From Oscillatoriaceae cyanobacterium M33_DOE_052 (GTDB lineage Bacteria > Cyanobacteriota > Cyanobacteriia > Cyanobacteriales > Laspinemataceae), in contig DVDU01000025.1 in assembly GCA_015296065.1 (NCBI GenBank), positions 1 to 56,305 of the forward strand: DNA of 56,305 nucleotides, written 5' to 3'. The number at the start of each line of letters is the position of its first letter. The first letter of the stretch is position 1. The position numbers were made by a program, and so were the translations under genes. The notes under the pieces were generated by a model. That model did not search any database, had not been told where the DNA came from, and saw only the letters and a list, made by a program, of their open reading frames with translations. Below, piece after piece: positions 43,863 to 52,834 of the stretch.

Positions 43863-44788
43863 TGTTTGGTGATTTCGTCATCGGTGGAGAAATCGACTTC
43901 GGTTTTATCGGCGCCACTGGCTAGATAATCCTGGAATGAGTCTTGTAGTCCTGATACCAGGTCAAATTCTGGTTGCCAGTTGAGTTCTGATATGGCTTTG
44001 TGGATGTCAGTAAAGAAGTGCTGCACCCGCATGGGGAAGGCTTTGCGTTTGCCGAAGTCGAATTTTTTGGGGTCGTAGTGGACGATTTTTACTGCATCGG
44101 GTGATTTTCCGGCGGCGGCGGCGCAGGCGCGAGCGAGTCCGTCAAAGGTGACGTAGCGGCTGCCTGATACATTGTATATCTGATTGATGGCTTTGTGGTT
44201 GCCTAAAACGGCGGCCATTGCGGCGGCTAGGTCTTTGACGTGTCCGAGTTGGGTGATGTGCTGGCCGTTTCCGGGGATGGGTATGGGTCGATCGCGCACG
44301 ATGCGGTCAAAAAACCACGATTCTAGAGGGTTGTAGTTCTGGGGTCCGTAGATGTAAACGGGCCGGATGGAGGTAAAGGGTAATCCTGTTTTGGCCAAAT
44401 AGGCTTCGGTTTCAAATTTGCCTTTGTGGCGGCTTTTGGGGTCGGTGGCGTCGCCTTCTATGTGAGGCATTTGGTCGCTCTTGAGATAAACTCCGGCGGA
44501 ACTCACATATACAAAGTGCTGGATTTTGCCCGCGAATAACTCAGCGAGGGGGGCGGTGTCGCTGAGTTCCCGTCCGTTGTTATCGAAAATGGCATCGAAA
44601 TTTTCCCCTGCTAGTTGCTGTTGGAGGATTTCGGGTTGAGTGCGATCGCCTTGAATCTGTTTCACCCCCGGTACTGGCGCTGGTTTATTGCCACGATTGA
44701 ACAGGACCACCTCATGTCCTTGTTCTACCAGAATTTTGGTGAGATAAACCCCGATAAACCGGGTGCCCCCCATAATTAAAACGCGCAT
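43844..44788 (-). CDS. NAD(P)-binding epimerase/dehydratase-like protein (CSP41-like)
   Basis: The 314-residue extended SDR protein has the Rossmann motif MGGTRFIGVYLTK near the N-terminus, VVLFNRGNKPAP and FVYVSSAGVYLKSDQMPH. It also has SIRPVYIYGPQNYNPLESWF and HVKDLAAAMAAVL. The pattern resembles the chloroplast CSP41 / cyanobacterial homologue group, which binds RNA and lacks clear epimerase activity; a sugar epimerase role is the alternative. The SDR catalytic YxxxK is not clear at the expected position. The C-terminus ends in repeat-derived residues (KQLIIDN). Confidence 0.85.
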   Translation of the reverse strand: MRVLIMGGTRFIGVYLTKILVEQGHEVVLFNRGNKPAPVPGVKQIQGDRTQPEILQQQLAGENFDAIFDNNGRELSDTAPLAELFAGKIQHFVYVSSAGVYLKSDQMPHIEGDATDPKSRHKGKFETEAYLAKTGLPFTSIRPVYIYGPQNYNPLESWFFDRIVRDRPIPIPGNGQHITQLGHVKDLAAAMAAVLGNHKAINQIYNVSGSRYVTFDGLARACAAAAGKSPDAVKIVHYDPKKFDFGKRKAFPMRVQHFFTDIHKAISELNWQPEFDLVSGLQDSFQDYLASGADKTEVDFSTDDEITKQLIIDN

Positions 44789-44814
44789 TTCCCGTTTCTC
44801 CTCCTTGGCACCTG

Positions 44815-45492
44815 TTACAGGCTGATTTTGGTCACGGCAATATTACCAGAAAAGCACACATCTACATCGCTGCCGGGAGCGCGATCGCGCATTTCATACC
44901 TGCCATCATAGTAAAAATTATCTCCCTCCACCCGGAATTTCACTGGTAACGGTTCCGTGGAAGGTTCGCAAAAGATGATATCTGGTTCCGGGTCCCCCGG
45001 TTCCAAGTAAGGTAAATTCACATTCCAAAAACTCCCCCGCCTCGGAAGATTTCCGAGTAACTCAGAAAGCACATAAGCCGTCCGCGCCAAGGTTAATTCC
45101 CAATCTACGGGGCGCCCACCCTTGCGGTATTGGGAAATGGCGATACCGGGAACTCCCAAAAAGGCAGCTTCTCGCACAGCGGCGATCGTCCCAGAAATAT
45201 AAGCATCAACCCCCAGATTACCCCCCGAGTTGATACCTGCAATCACCAGCTTCGCCTCGGGACAAAGATGTTTTACCCCAAGCCGCACGCAATCTGCAGG
45301 CGTCCCACTGACAGCATACTCGTCAGCCGTGCGCCACTCCACCCGAATTGCCTCTCTGGTGGTGACTTGATGGGAGCAGCCGGATAATTCCGCCACTGGC
45401 GCCACGATTACTGCCCTTTCACTTACGCATTTTAGCAGCGCCCGAAGTCCCGGCGCATCGATGCCGTCATCATTCGTCAAAATTACCGTCAT
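44815..45492 (-). CDS. surE: SurE survival protein / 5'-nucleotidase
   Basis: ATG 45492 gives the canonical SurE start MTVILTNDDGIDAPGLRAL with the metal ligands D8 and D9. ELSGCSHQVTTREAIRV, YAVSGTPADCVRLG and GINSGGNLGVDAYISGTIAA follow, the last containing the fourth ligand Asn. The 226-residue enzyme dephosphorylates nucleoside 5'-monophosphates and acts in stationary-phase survival. The frame stays open upstream to 45780 through a remnant of another gene, but no conserved residues of SurE lie there. It starts 704 bases from the epimerase start, with which it is likely co-transcribed (26 bases apart). Confidence 0.92.
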   Translation of the reverse strand: MTVILTNDDGIDAPGLRALLKCVSERAVIVAPVAELSGCSHQVTTREAIRVEWRTADEYAVSGTPADCVRLGVKHLCPEAKLVIAGINSGGNLGVDAYISGTIAAVREAAFLGVPGIAISQYRKGGRPVDWELTLARTAYVLSELLGNLPRRGSFWNVNLPYLEPGDPEPDIIFCEPSTEPLPVKFRVEGDNFYYDGRYEMRDRAPGSDVDVCFSGNIAVTKISL

Positions 45493-45654
45493 TTCTCTTA
45501 TTCCCCTACATGGGTGGCACTTAACCCATGATTGATTATGCACCATTGGGGCTGATTTGGAACCAGAAACCTTCAAAGATGATCTGTATGCCCCTCCTCT
45601 CACATATAAAAAATCGGGATACTCCCAAACTTCTGAATATCCAACTGCCAAATA

Positions 45655-45780
45655 AATTGACAACAAGCCTCCTTCCCGTTTGGCATAATCGAGTACCTGG
45701 GAGTCTGGTATAGTCATTAACCCGGCTTTATTAACCGTGAGGACATTGTGACCGGCATCCCGCACCAATTGGCCGAGACG
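45655..45780 (-). pseudogene. Remnant of a DUF5615/PIN-like toxin-type protein
   Basis: The fragment reads LGQLVRDAGHNVLTVNKAGL, then TIPDSQVLDYAKREG, which fits the 'lr..GHdV..v.eaGL...D..vl.yA..e' core of DUF5615 PIN-like proteins. The N-terminal strand with the catalytic Asp is missing and a TAG stands just upstream at 45781-45783. The frame continues through unrelated codons into surE. It is a broken gene and not a surE extension. Confidence 0.4.
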
Positions 45781-45783
45781 CTA

Positions 45784-46314
45784 GACCTGATGAGTCTTCA
45801 TCAACCAAAAGTTTTAAACTCAAGAAATATTCCTGGTTTTTCTCATCGGCAATTCTCCTCTGAGGCTACCATTTTCAAAAGTTACTGGTGAGTTTTGCCG
45901 GAGCGCAGAACTTCATGTATAGTCAATTTGATTGGATTTTGTCTATTAGACATGAATTGCTCCTAATGTGCAATTTATTTTTTAGCAGTGCTTATTTAGG
46001 TGGCTGCATAGCAGCTTTTTGGATATATTGGAACAGCAGATTTTTTGCTGTGGTGTAATGGCTTGGTCACTGGTGATTTTTCATTTGTAAAAAATCCTTG
46101 GAATCCCAGAAACCTTCTTAACTAAATCTCGGTTGGGTGGGGTTTGTTTTCGTTTTTCAATCCAACCTACATACTAAATCTCGGTTTAGTGGCGTTGGGT
46201 TGAGGAACGAAACCCAATCTACATACTTGTCCCTGGAATCCCAGAAACCGGGTTTCTTAACCAAGTCTTGGTGAAAATACCAAGATTGTCGCAGTTACCC
46301 GGTTTCTATCCTGT
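45784..46314. other. Intergenic region with dispersed palindromic repeats
   Basis: No gene is seen. Repeated segments around 46113-46225 carry aaatctcggtt and gttgggttgaggaacgaaac-type motifs common in cyanobacterial genomes. The 65-bp element at 46243-46307 follows them. Confidence 0.5.
46243..46307. repeat. 65-bp palindrome-ended element, intergenic copy
   Basis: It has the same 15-base left end (agaaaccgggtttct) and the same total length as 33047-33111. The right end is acccggtttct with changes near its start. The internal 35 bases differ but keep an ..ccaagat.. core. Confidence 0.75.
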
Positions 46315-48423
46315 CTAGACTTGGGTGGGGAGTTTGTAGGGTTCGGTGAGCAATTCTAGGTGTTTGACTAGCATGCTGAGGAATAATCCTACGTCGGTGA
46401 CGACGCCGATCGACTCCACAGAACCCCGATCGCTCAGCTTAGTTACCACCGCTGGGTTGATATCCACACATACCATCTTCACCCCGGCGGGAGTCATATT
46501 GCCCACACCGATCGAATGCAGCATACTCGATAGCATTAAAATCATCTCCGCACCATCGAGAAGTCGGGAGTATTCGGTTTGAGCCTTAATCAGGTCCATT
46601 TGGGTATCTGGCAAAGGCCCGTCATCGCGAATGGAACCCGCTAGGGAGAATGGCACGTTGTTTTTGACGCATTCGTAGAAAATGCCTTTGGTAATGACGC
46701 CTTGCTCTACGGCGGTGGCGATATTCCCACAACGGCGAATGGCGTTGATGACTTTCAAGTGATGGCGATGTCCGCCGCGTACTGCAACGCCGCGTTTCAT
46801 ATCTACGCCGAGGGAAGTCCCCATCATGGCTTGCTCGATGTCGTGGACAGCGATCGCGTTCCCACCGAGGAGAGCTTGCACGTAACCATCGCGAATCAAA
46901 CTGGCTAAATGTTCGCCGCCACCAGTGTGAATTGCCACCGGACCGGCTGTGACAACCACTTTGCCACCCCGATCGCGAATTTGGCGCAGTTCCCACGCCA
47001 CCTGTTCTACCACTAATTCTACCCGCCGCTCGCTGGAAACGCTCCCAGACATAAAGCTGAATTCCTGCTTGGCGTCGCGAGCTTCCGGTTTGCGGACTGT
47101 GCGCAGTCCTTGCACATCCACCACCACATCTTCACCCAATGCTAAATCCCGCAGCAACTTGCAGCGAGCCACCGGGCCTTCTGGGGTGCGGGTAATGGCG
47201 ATCGCGCCATCCATCCGCTGATTTTGCACCCGCACCCACTCCCCATCGATGCGTACTTCTGTGGGATAAATCGTGGTGACATAGAAATCATCTGGAGCCA
47301 CCCCAGCCATTAACACTGGTTCCAGCTTGGCATCCCGTTCGTCTGCGGGTAAGTCCACCGCTCCCAGATTAATCAATCGGGAGACGATTTCCTCCATAAT
47401 GGAGTGTCCGGGAGCCGATACTTTCACTTCCGCCTTAGAAGTGCTTTGGCGTTGTTCGCCCAGTTCAAAGGATAGCACTTGGAAGCTACCGCCACCTTCC
47501 ACGATCGCATCCAAAGCGCGGTTAATTAAGCCTGAGTCGAGCAAATGTCCTTCCAAGCGAATCACACGACTTTCTACCGGCGTGTTGGCGTGGACTTCCA
47601 CCTGTACCGGTTCCGTAGTCCGCAAGGTGAGACATTTGGCTGCACCCCCAGCCTTGATAAATTCGCTCAAGGTGGTTTCGATCGCCTGGAAGCCAACGCT
47701 AGCCAGACGCTGTTTTAGGTCATTGCTGACCTTATTCATAATCACCTTATTACCGATGTTCACCGCATTGCAGGCGAACTTCACCGCATCCGCTTCCCCG
47801 ATGGCGATGCGTTTCTCCATCGGCACCCGCATTTCTATAATCCGGTTAGAGTAGAAATCGAATGCTGGCGGATAGTACAGCAAATAGCCCCCCGTCAGAG
47901 GACAGAAGCAAGTATCCAGGTGGTAAAAGCGATCGTCCACCAACTGTAGCGACACCACCTCGATATCCAGCCACTTAGCAAGATAAGCGTGGGAGTCCAG
48001 TTCTGAACGGAAGCCGTATCCCGCCCACAGCCAGCCGCCTTCCCGGTCTAGCAGGGCATCTCCCGCACCTTCAAATGGCAAGTCTTTCGGCAGTTCATAG
48101 ACTGTGAAGCCTTGCTGCGCGAACCACGCTTTAAAATAGGGTTCCTCTCCCTGACGCTCTTTGTGGTAAAACCGGCTTACCACCGCCACATTACCCAATA
48201 CCACCCCCGCATTCGCGGTGAACACCATATCGGGCCAACCCTTTTGCGGTTCGACCAAATCGACGATCGCATGTTCTTTGAGAATTTTGTATAACCCCTC
48301 CCACTGTTCCGTAGCGCGATCGCGTGAAGATTTATGAATATTCCCCTCCATCCACGGATTAATCACATAATCCACGTCGTAGTGGTTTGGGGCACACATC
48401 AAGATTCTAATTTCTTCCGTCAT
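46315..48423 (-). CDS. argZ: Arginine dihydrolase, bifunctional ArgZ/AgrE type
   Basis: ATG 48423 is used because it gives the family start MTEEIRILMCAPNHYDVDYV; the frame extends a little further upstream. Counting from it, N71 (FTANAG), E118 (PFEGAGD), D126, H168 (YHLD) and the nucleophile C264 (GGAAKCLTLR) all fall at the positions of Synechocystis ArgZ. Residues 1 to about 270 form the guanidine-modifying domain that converts arginine to ornithine and ammonia. The C-terminal half (about 285-702) is the LOR/ornithine-cyclodeaminase-like region (GPVAIHTGGGEHLASLI, MLSSMLHSIGVGNM). In Anabaena AgrE this half makes proline. The enzyme drives the cyanobacterial ornithine-ammonia cycle and cyanophycin turnover. 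Confidence 0.95.
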   Translation of the reverse strand: MTEEIRILMCAPNHYDVDYVINPWMEGNIHKSSRDRATEQWEGLYKILKEHAIVDLVEPQKGWPDMVFTANAGVVLGNVAVVSRFYHKERQGEEPYFKAWFAQQGFTVYELPKDLPFEGAGDALLDREGGWLWAGYGFRSELDSHAYLAKWLDIEVVSLQLVDDRFYHLDTCFCPLTGGYLLYYPPAFDFYSNRIIEMRVPMEKRIAIGEADAVKFACNAVNIGNKVIMNKVSNDLKQRLASVGFQAIETTLSEFIKAGGAAKCLTLRTTEPVQVEVHANTPVESRVIRLEGHLLDSGLINRALDAIVEGGGSFQVLSFELGEQRQSTSKAEVKVSAPGHSIMEEIVSRLINLGAVDLPADERDAKLEPVLMAGVAPDDFYVTTIYPTEVRIDGEWVRVQNQRMDGAIAITRTPEGPVARCKLLRDLALGEDVVVDVQGLRTVRKPEARDAKQEFSFMSGSVSSERRVELVVEQVAWELRQIRDRGGKVVVTAGPVAIHTGGGEHLASLIRDGYVQALLGGNAIAVHDIEQAMMGTSLGVDMKRGVAVRGGHRHHLKVINAIRRCGNIATAVEQGVITKGIFYECVKNNVPFSLAGSIRDDGPLPDTQMDLIKAQTEYSRLLDGAEMILMLSSMLHSIGVGNMTPAGVKMVCVDINPAVVTKLSDRGSVESIGVVTDVGLFLSMLVKHLELLTEPYKLPTQV

Positions 48424-48469
48424 ATTTGAGCTAATTTGGTAGTCAATGTAACAGTAATTTGCGCAGCGA

Positions 48470-48527
48470 GGGGCACGGCAGTAATTCACTCCGGGTTTTT
48501 TGGCGAGTGCTGTCGATGCCGTGCCCC
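48470..48527. repeat. Inverted repeat of the ggggcacggca family
   Basis: The arms ggggcacggca (48470-48480) and tgccgtgcccc (48517-48527) bracket 36 bases just upstream of argZ. It resembles dispersed hairpin elements of cyanobacterial genomes. Confidence 0.75.
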
Positions 48528-48560
48528 TACACCGCTCCTTTTTGCCGATAATGAGCCCTA

Positions 48561-48766
48561 GTCAGGCATAGTGGGTTCGGCTCACCCACTGCATAAAAGC
48601 CGACTTATGATTCTATCACAGTTATCCCCGATATTTTCTCAATTTTATCATTAAATTGTCTGTTGGCAATTTAATACTTAGTCATTTGTCATTGGTGACT
48701 TGTGCTTGGTCAGGGATAAATGACTTTTGATAAATATCTGGTTATATAGGCAATCTCATCTGGACA
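48561..48766. repeat. Left direct repeat flanking the restriction-modification module
   Basis: The core 48593-48766 (174 bases) matches 51366-51539 with four mismatches and no gaps. A looser match starts at 48561 (gtcaggcat). The copy includes the last codons and stop of the methyltransferase gene and a heptad patch (gtcatttgtcattgg). Confidence 0.95.
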
Positions 48767-49920
48767 GGGTAACTCAGTTTGCTGCTTTGTTCCTCCAACT
48801 GGCTATCACATATATTGTGGAAAGAGCCAGCAGCAGCATCCCAAGGAACCGCAGGAATATCTTTTCCCTGCAACACTTTCAGCAGGTAGCGACCAAAGGC
48901 TCTTGCCACTAAAGGAGGCACAGCATTGCATACTTGGGTGTAATTTTCTATAGTAGTACCTTGAAAAACAAACCAGTCAGGAAATGATTGGATCCGAGCG
49001 CATTCACGCGGCGATAAAAACCGGTCAGCTTCTGGATGAATTGAAGTCATTCCTCGCGTCCAATATGCTGTATAAGATGGCTGATATTTAACAGCTCGCC
49101 GATAGCCGCCACAATAAGCCACCTGATTTTCTTCATATTTGCCGATAAAAGCCTTCATTCCTTCTCCCGCCGGGACAGACCTAATTTTCTCTAAAACTCT
49201 CTGACTGTGATTTTGCGTCGTATGGTTATAGACCTTGTTACTCCCATCTCTAATCCAAACCTGATAAGCTGATTCCGGCAATTTATCATAGTCAAATATG
49301 CCTTTTCTTTCCCCGATGCCAACTAGAGGCAAGTCGGAAATTGCTTCCCAAAGGGTAATAGATCGCTGGGTTCCCAACAGTTCGCCGCAGTTTGAGTGTG
49401 TCGGTTCTGGCGGCTCAGGCTTAAATTCTTTAGCCCCGAAGACAAAAAACCGTTGTCTATTTTGGGGTACACCGTAGTCCCTTGCATTCAGCAAGAATTG
49501 ATGCCAATAATATGGCATAGAGTTTAACCGAGACTTTAGCTGCTCATAATATATGCCCTTGTACAACCTTTTAAAGCCTGGGACATTTTCAAAAATCCAC
49601 ACTTTGGGTTTCAGGATTTCCACTAAATCAAAAAACGTCCATACCAAGCTATTGCGAGGATCATTTAATTTTTTATAGCCCTCATTGCTGAACCCTTGAC
49701 AGGGAGGACTACCCACAACCAAGTCAGCACTTAATCCTTGAGCATTAGGCTGAAATCGTCTCAAGTCAAGGCAAGAAACTGGTTCACCCAGATTAAATTT
49801 AGCTGTCCTACATGCAGATTCATTAATATCGTACAAACCCACATGATTCATGCCAGCCATTTTTAAGCCGCAAGACCAACCGCCTGCGCCCCCAAACAAG
49901 TCAATATAAGTCAATTTCAT
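48742..49920 (-). CDS. DNA cytosine-5 methyltransferase (type II)
   Basis: ATG 49920 overlaps the TGA of the upstream nuclease gene (ATGA). The 392-residue enzyme has all major m5C motifs in order: motif I YIDLFGGAGGWSCGL, motif IV GSPPCQGFS with nucleophile C74, motif VI WIFENVPGF and motif VIII PQNRQRFFVFG. A recognition region follows, then IX/X including LSPRECARIQSFP and NAVPPLVARAFGRYLL. It should be active. The target sequence cannot be read from the protein. Its last eight codons lie in the left direct repeat and are duplicated at 51516-51539. Confidence 0.93.
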   Translation of the reverse strand: MKLTYIDLFGGAGGWSCGLKMAGMNHVGLYDINESACRTAKFNLGEPVSCLDLRRFQPNAQGLSADLVVGSPPCQGFSNEGYKKLNDPRNSLVWTFFDLVEILKPKVWIFENVPGFKRLYKGIYYEQLKSRLNSMPYYWHQFLLNARDYGVPQNRQRFFVFGAKEFKPEPPEPTHSNCGELLGTQRSITLWEAISDLPLVGIGERKGIFDYDKLPESAYQVWIRDGSNKVYNHTTQNHSQRVLEKIRSVPAGEGMKAFIGKYEENQVAYCGGYRRAVKYQPSYTAYWTRGMTSIHPEADRFLSPRECARIQSFPDWFVFQGTTIENYTQVCNAVPPLVARAFGRYLLKVLQGKDIPAVPWDAAAGSFHNICDSQLEEQSSKLSYPVQMRLPI

Positions 49921-51068
49921 GGTTGCCAATTCTTTTGCGCTAATGTGTGCAGTTGTTCTTTTAAATCATCTATATTCTGGCGAGCAGGTGATAATACATT
50001 AAACCAAGATTCAATTTCTGCCCTATTGGCATTGAAGTAATCACAGATAGCTAAGTGTGCTTCCCGCAGTAGGCGCACTTTGGTCAATTGGTTTTTGCGT
50101 TTTGATGTCTTAGGTGTATCATAACTTGCCAGAAAAGCTGTGCGGACAGGTTGGTTATTGGCATCGGTTAAAATCAAGTATTTGATAAACTTGGTTAGTC
50201 CTTCATCCGACAAGAAGAGCAGCCAGTCGTAGGACTGTTTAAGTACCAATAGTTCTTTATTAGGATTATTTGATGTAAACCAGTTACCGTGGTTACTAGC
50301 TATACCTATTGTCAGGATAAAATCCCGCAAATACTCTAAAGGTGCTTGGTGAATCATCCATTGAATTGCTTCATCGTAAGGCTTGAAGTCAAACCCACCT
50401 TCCGGTTTGGGAACTGCACCCACAAGGTTTCCCTGAACATCCCTAATTTTTTGCAGAGATGAAACGTGTTTTGCTACATAAGCTCCTTGCTTAGCTTTTT
50501 CTATGGTTGTCGGACCTTTCTTAGCACCTTCTTCTACTCCAACCCGCTTGCACTCAAATATTGCAAACGGACTGGAATGTAGGACAGAAATTTCTACCTC
50601 TGCACTTTTGTTGCTGACAGATGTCAGCTCAGCTAGCATCAGCCGATTTTGTTTACTATTTCGGCTGATTAAACATCTATTAGTCTGAATCTCATCAGAG
50701 GTCAGTAGTTGACTGGTTGAAGATTCAGAAAAATCTTTAAATACATCAAAATTACTGAGATTAAGTGATGCCCATATCTTCTGGGTGGTTATTGGCAGTC
50801 TTGCGTAAGGAATATCGTGTTTTTCGCAATAAATACGTGGATGGAGTCCGAACTCCACATTATGAGTTATTGCGGCGTGCCCAAATTATGGCAGCTTTAA
50901 TTCAATCGTGACATAAGAAGCGAGATTCCATTGGCGAATCAGATAGTAAGTTATAATTTCAATGAGAGTGCCTAAAGCCCGCCCCGCAGCCTTCTTTTGG
51001 TCAGATGTATGCTGGAATACCTGGTTGGCTAAAGTTTTCTGAATCTCGTCTATTGATGCGTAAGACAT
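49917..51068 (-). pseudogene. Type II restriction endonuclease, interrupted by one in-frame stop
   Basis: The ATG at 51068 starts MSYASIDEIQKTLANQVFQH. The frame reaches a TAA at 50886-50888 after ELKLP and continues in the same frame as FGHAAITHNVEFGLHPRIYC for over 300 more codons. One substitution (for example GAA to TAA) would explain it. The joined product would be 383 residues with a PD-(D/E)xK-type core FAIFECKRVGVEEGAKKG (E172 and K174 in the joined numbering), then TIEKAKQGAYVAKHVSSLQK. It overlaps the methyltransferase gene by ATGA and was clearly its partner. Without readthrough the nuclease is lost, since no good internal start with a ribosome site is visible. Confidence 0.85.
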
Positions 51069-52016
51069 TAGGATATTTAACTCCTGTTAAATCATCATCA
51101 TCATACAAGGTCAGACCACCCTAGTGAATTCAAGTTTTTGTTTGGCTATGCGCCTATAATACAAATATTCCTGCTTCCTGAAAAGGTTGTTGTTACAAAT
51201 CGTAATTATCCTATTGATCGGCGTTATTTATATGAATAAATGTTCTGAGAATGACAAAGGACAAATCCCATTGGTCAGGTCAATTCCGGTCATCTGCTAA
51301 TACTGCCATTTGGCGCGGAATCACCCCCTAGGGACCCGTCAGGCATGGTGATCATCACCCACAGGATAAAAGCCAGCTTATGATTCTATCACAGTTATCC
51401 CCCATATTTTCTCAATTTTATCATTAAATTGTCTGTTGGCAATTTAATACTTAGTCATTTGTCATTGGTGACTTGTGCTTGGTCAGGGATAAATGACTTT
51501 TGATAAATATCTGGTTATATAGGCAATCTCCTCTGGACACGATCGCGCCTCTGGGGTCAATTTTATAATTTAATTAGGATTGGGTAATTGCCGCTACAAT
51601 TCATCCCGCGACTTGCCCATCGACCCCACCAAACCAGCCTTTTCAGGGAAAATGAAGGCTAAGAGGGAAAAAACTAGGGATAAATTTGCCTAATTCAGTT
51701 CCAATATAGTCCATCCTACTAAAATCTCCCTTTTCTGCCGCATTATCTTCATATTTGCTACCCAAGATATTCACATTTTCAATTTACGCTGAAACCACAG
51801 ACAAATTAGTGAGCCTTTCCAGGCATGAAAAGGCCAACCATAGGATATTCTGGCATCACGTAGGTATAAAAGCATAGATGATGAGCATAAGAAGCCTGCC
51901 CAGGATGCTAGAGCTTGACAACCAGGTAGTGTTGCTTGAAGTGCTTTGGTGGTTAAGGCGGGAGGCTGACTAAAAACTTGCTTATCATTATGTTGGTTGG
52001 ACAGAAGTTAGCAATT
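51069..52016. other. Intergenic region between the restriction module and the response regulator
   Basis: Apart from the right direct repeat (51338-51539) there is no recognisable gene in about 950 bases. The repeat carries the last codons of a methyltransferase (VQRRLPI-stop) and heptads. The part near 51900-52016 should hold the response-regulator promoter; a TTGACA at 51915-51920 lacks a matching -10. Confidence 0.5.
51338..51539. repeat. Right direct repeat flanking the restriction-modification module
   Basis: It is the same orientation as 48561-48766. The 174-base core 51366-51539 differs at four positions. It ends in VQRRLPI-stop codons (minus strand), where the live gene has VQMRLPI-stop. 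Confidence 0.95.
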
Positions 52017-52727
52017 ATGAAAAAAATATTAGTCATTGAAGATGATGCCGTCCTGGCGAGTAATATTAGTGCCATCCTTGAGGAAGAAGGCTTCGAGGCA
52101 GTTACAGCGTCAAACGGTATGGCTGGAGTGAAATTAACCAGAGCGGTAAATCCAGATTTGATTCTCTGCGATCTGGCGATGCCAGAGGTAGATGGCTATG
52201 GAGTTTTAGAGGTGCTAAAATCCAATGAGAAAACGGCATTAATTCCCGTGATTATTGTGTCGGGTAATTCCGATCGGGTGCAAGTTCGCAAAAGCATAGA
52301 AATGGGTGCCGACGATTACATCACCAAGCCATTTGAGCTAGACGAGCTGTTGCGAGCTGTGGTGGCGATTTTCCAGAAACAGGAACTCAGGGAACAACGC
52401 TTGGTAGCCATGACAGCAGAAATGAATAAGTTGAGGAATGTGGTGGCAGCCAAAGATAATCTAGTCACCAATTTAAACCAATCACTGCGCCAGCCGTTGT
52501 CTAATATTCAGATGGCGTTGAAGCTGCTGCGGGAAAATAGCGACCAGGAAGGACGCGATCGCTACCTCAAGATTATCCAAGAAGAATTCGATCGGGAGCT
52601 AAACCTCATCAATCAAGTCTCCCAACTGCAAAACTTTCTCACCCCAGACAACGTTACCCTGATGTATCAATTCCAAATCATCAGCCATCAACCGAGACAG
52701 CCAGATCTGGCGACAGTCCCCAATTAA
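52017..52727 (+). CDS. Response regulator with degenerate HisKA-like C-terminal region
   Basis: ATG 52017 starts a full receiver domain (MKKILVIEDD). D9 and D10 bind Mg, D52 (ILCDLAMPEVDG) is the phospho-acceptor, S82 is the switch residue and K104 (YITKPFE) is the conserved lysine. After a coiled linker (about 120-145) the C-terminal region reads LVTNLNQSLRQPLSNIQMAL, which aligns with a HisKA H-box but lacks the phosphorylatable His (Gln or Ser at that position). No ATPase domain follows. It may dimerise or sequester a kinase. No DNA-binding output domain is present. Confidence 0.85.
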   Translation: MKKILVIEDDAVLASNISAILEEEGFEAVTASNGMAGVKLTRAVNPDLILCDLAMPEVDGYGVLEVLKSNEKTALIPVIIVSGNSDRVQVRKSIEMGADDYITKPFELDELLRAVVAIFQKQELREQRLVAMTAEMNKLRNVVAAKDNLVTNLNQSLRQPLSNIQMALKLLRENSDQEGRDRYLKIIQEEFDRELNLINQVSQLQNFLTPDNVTLMYQFQIISHQPRQPDLATVPN

Positions 52728-52834
52728 TCACCACCAGCGCGATTCTTTAATGTCTCTTCATCCCTGAGACAATAATTTTCGGGGCAATCTAGAACAGGTT
52801 GCCCCACGACCCCATCCTAGAACCAACAAATAAT

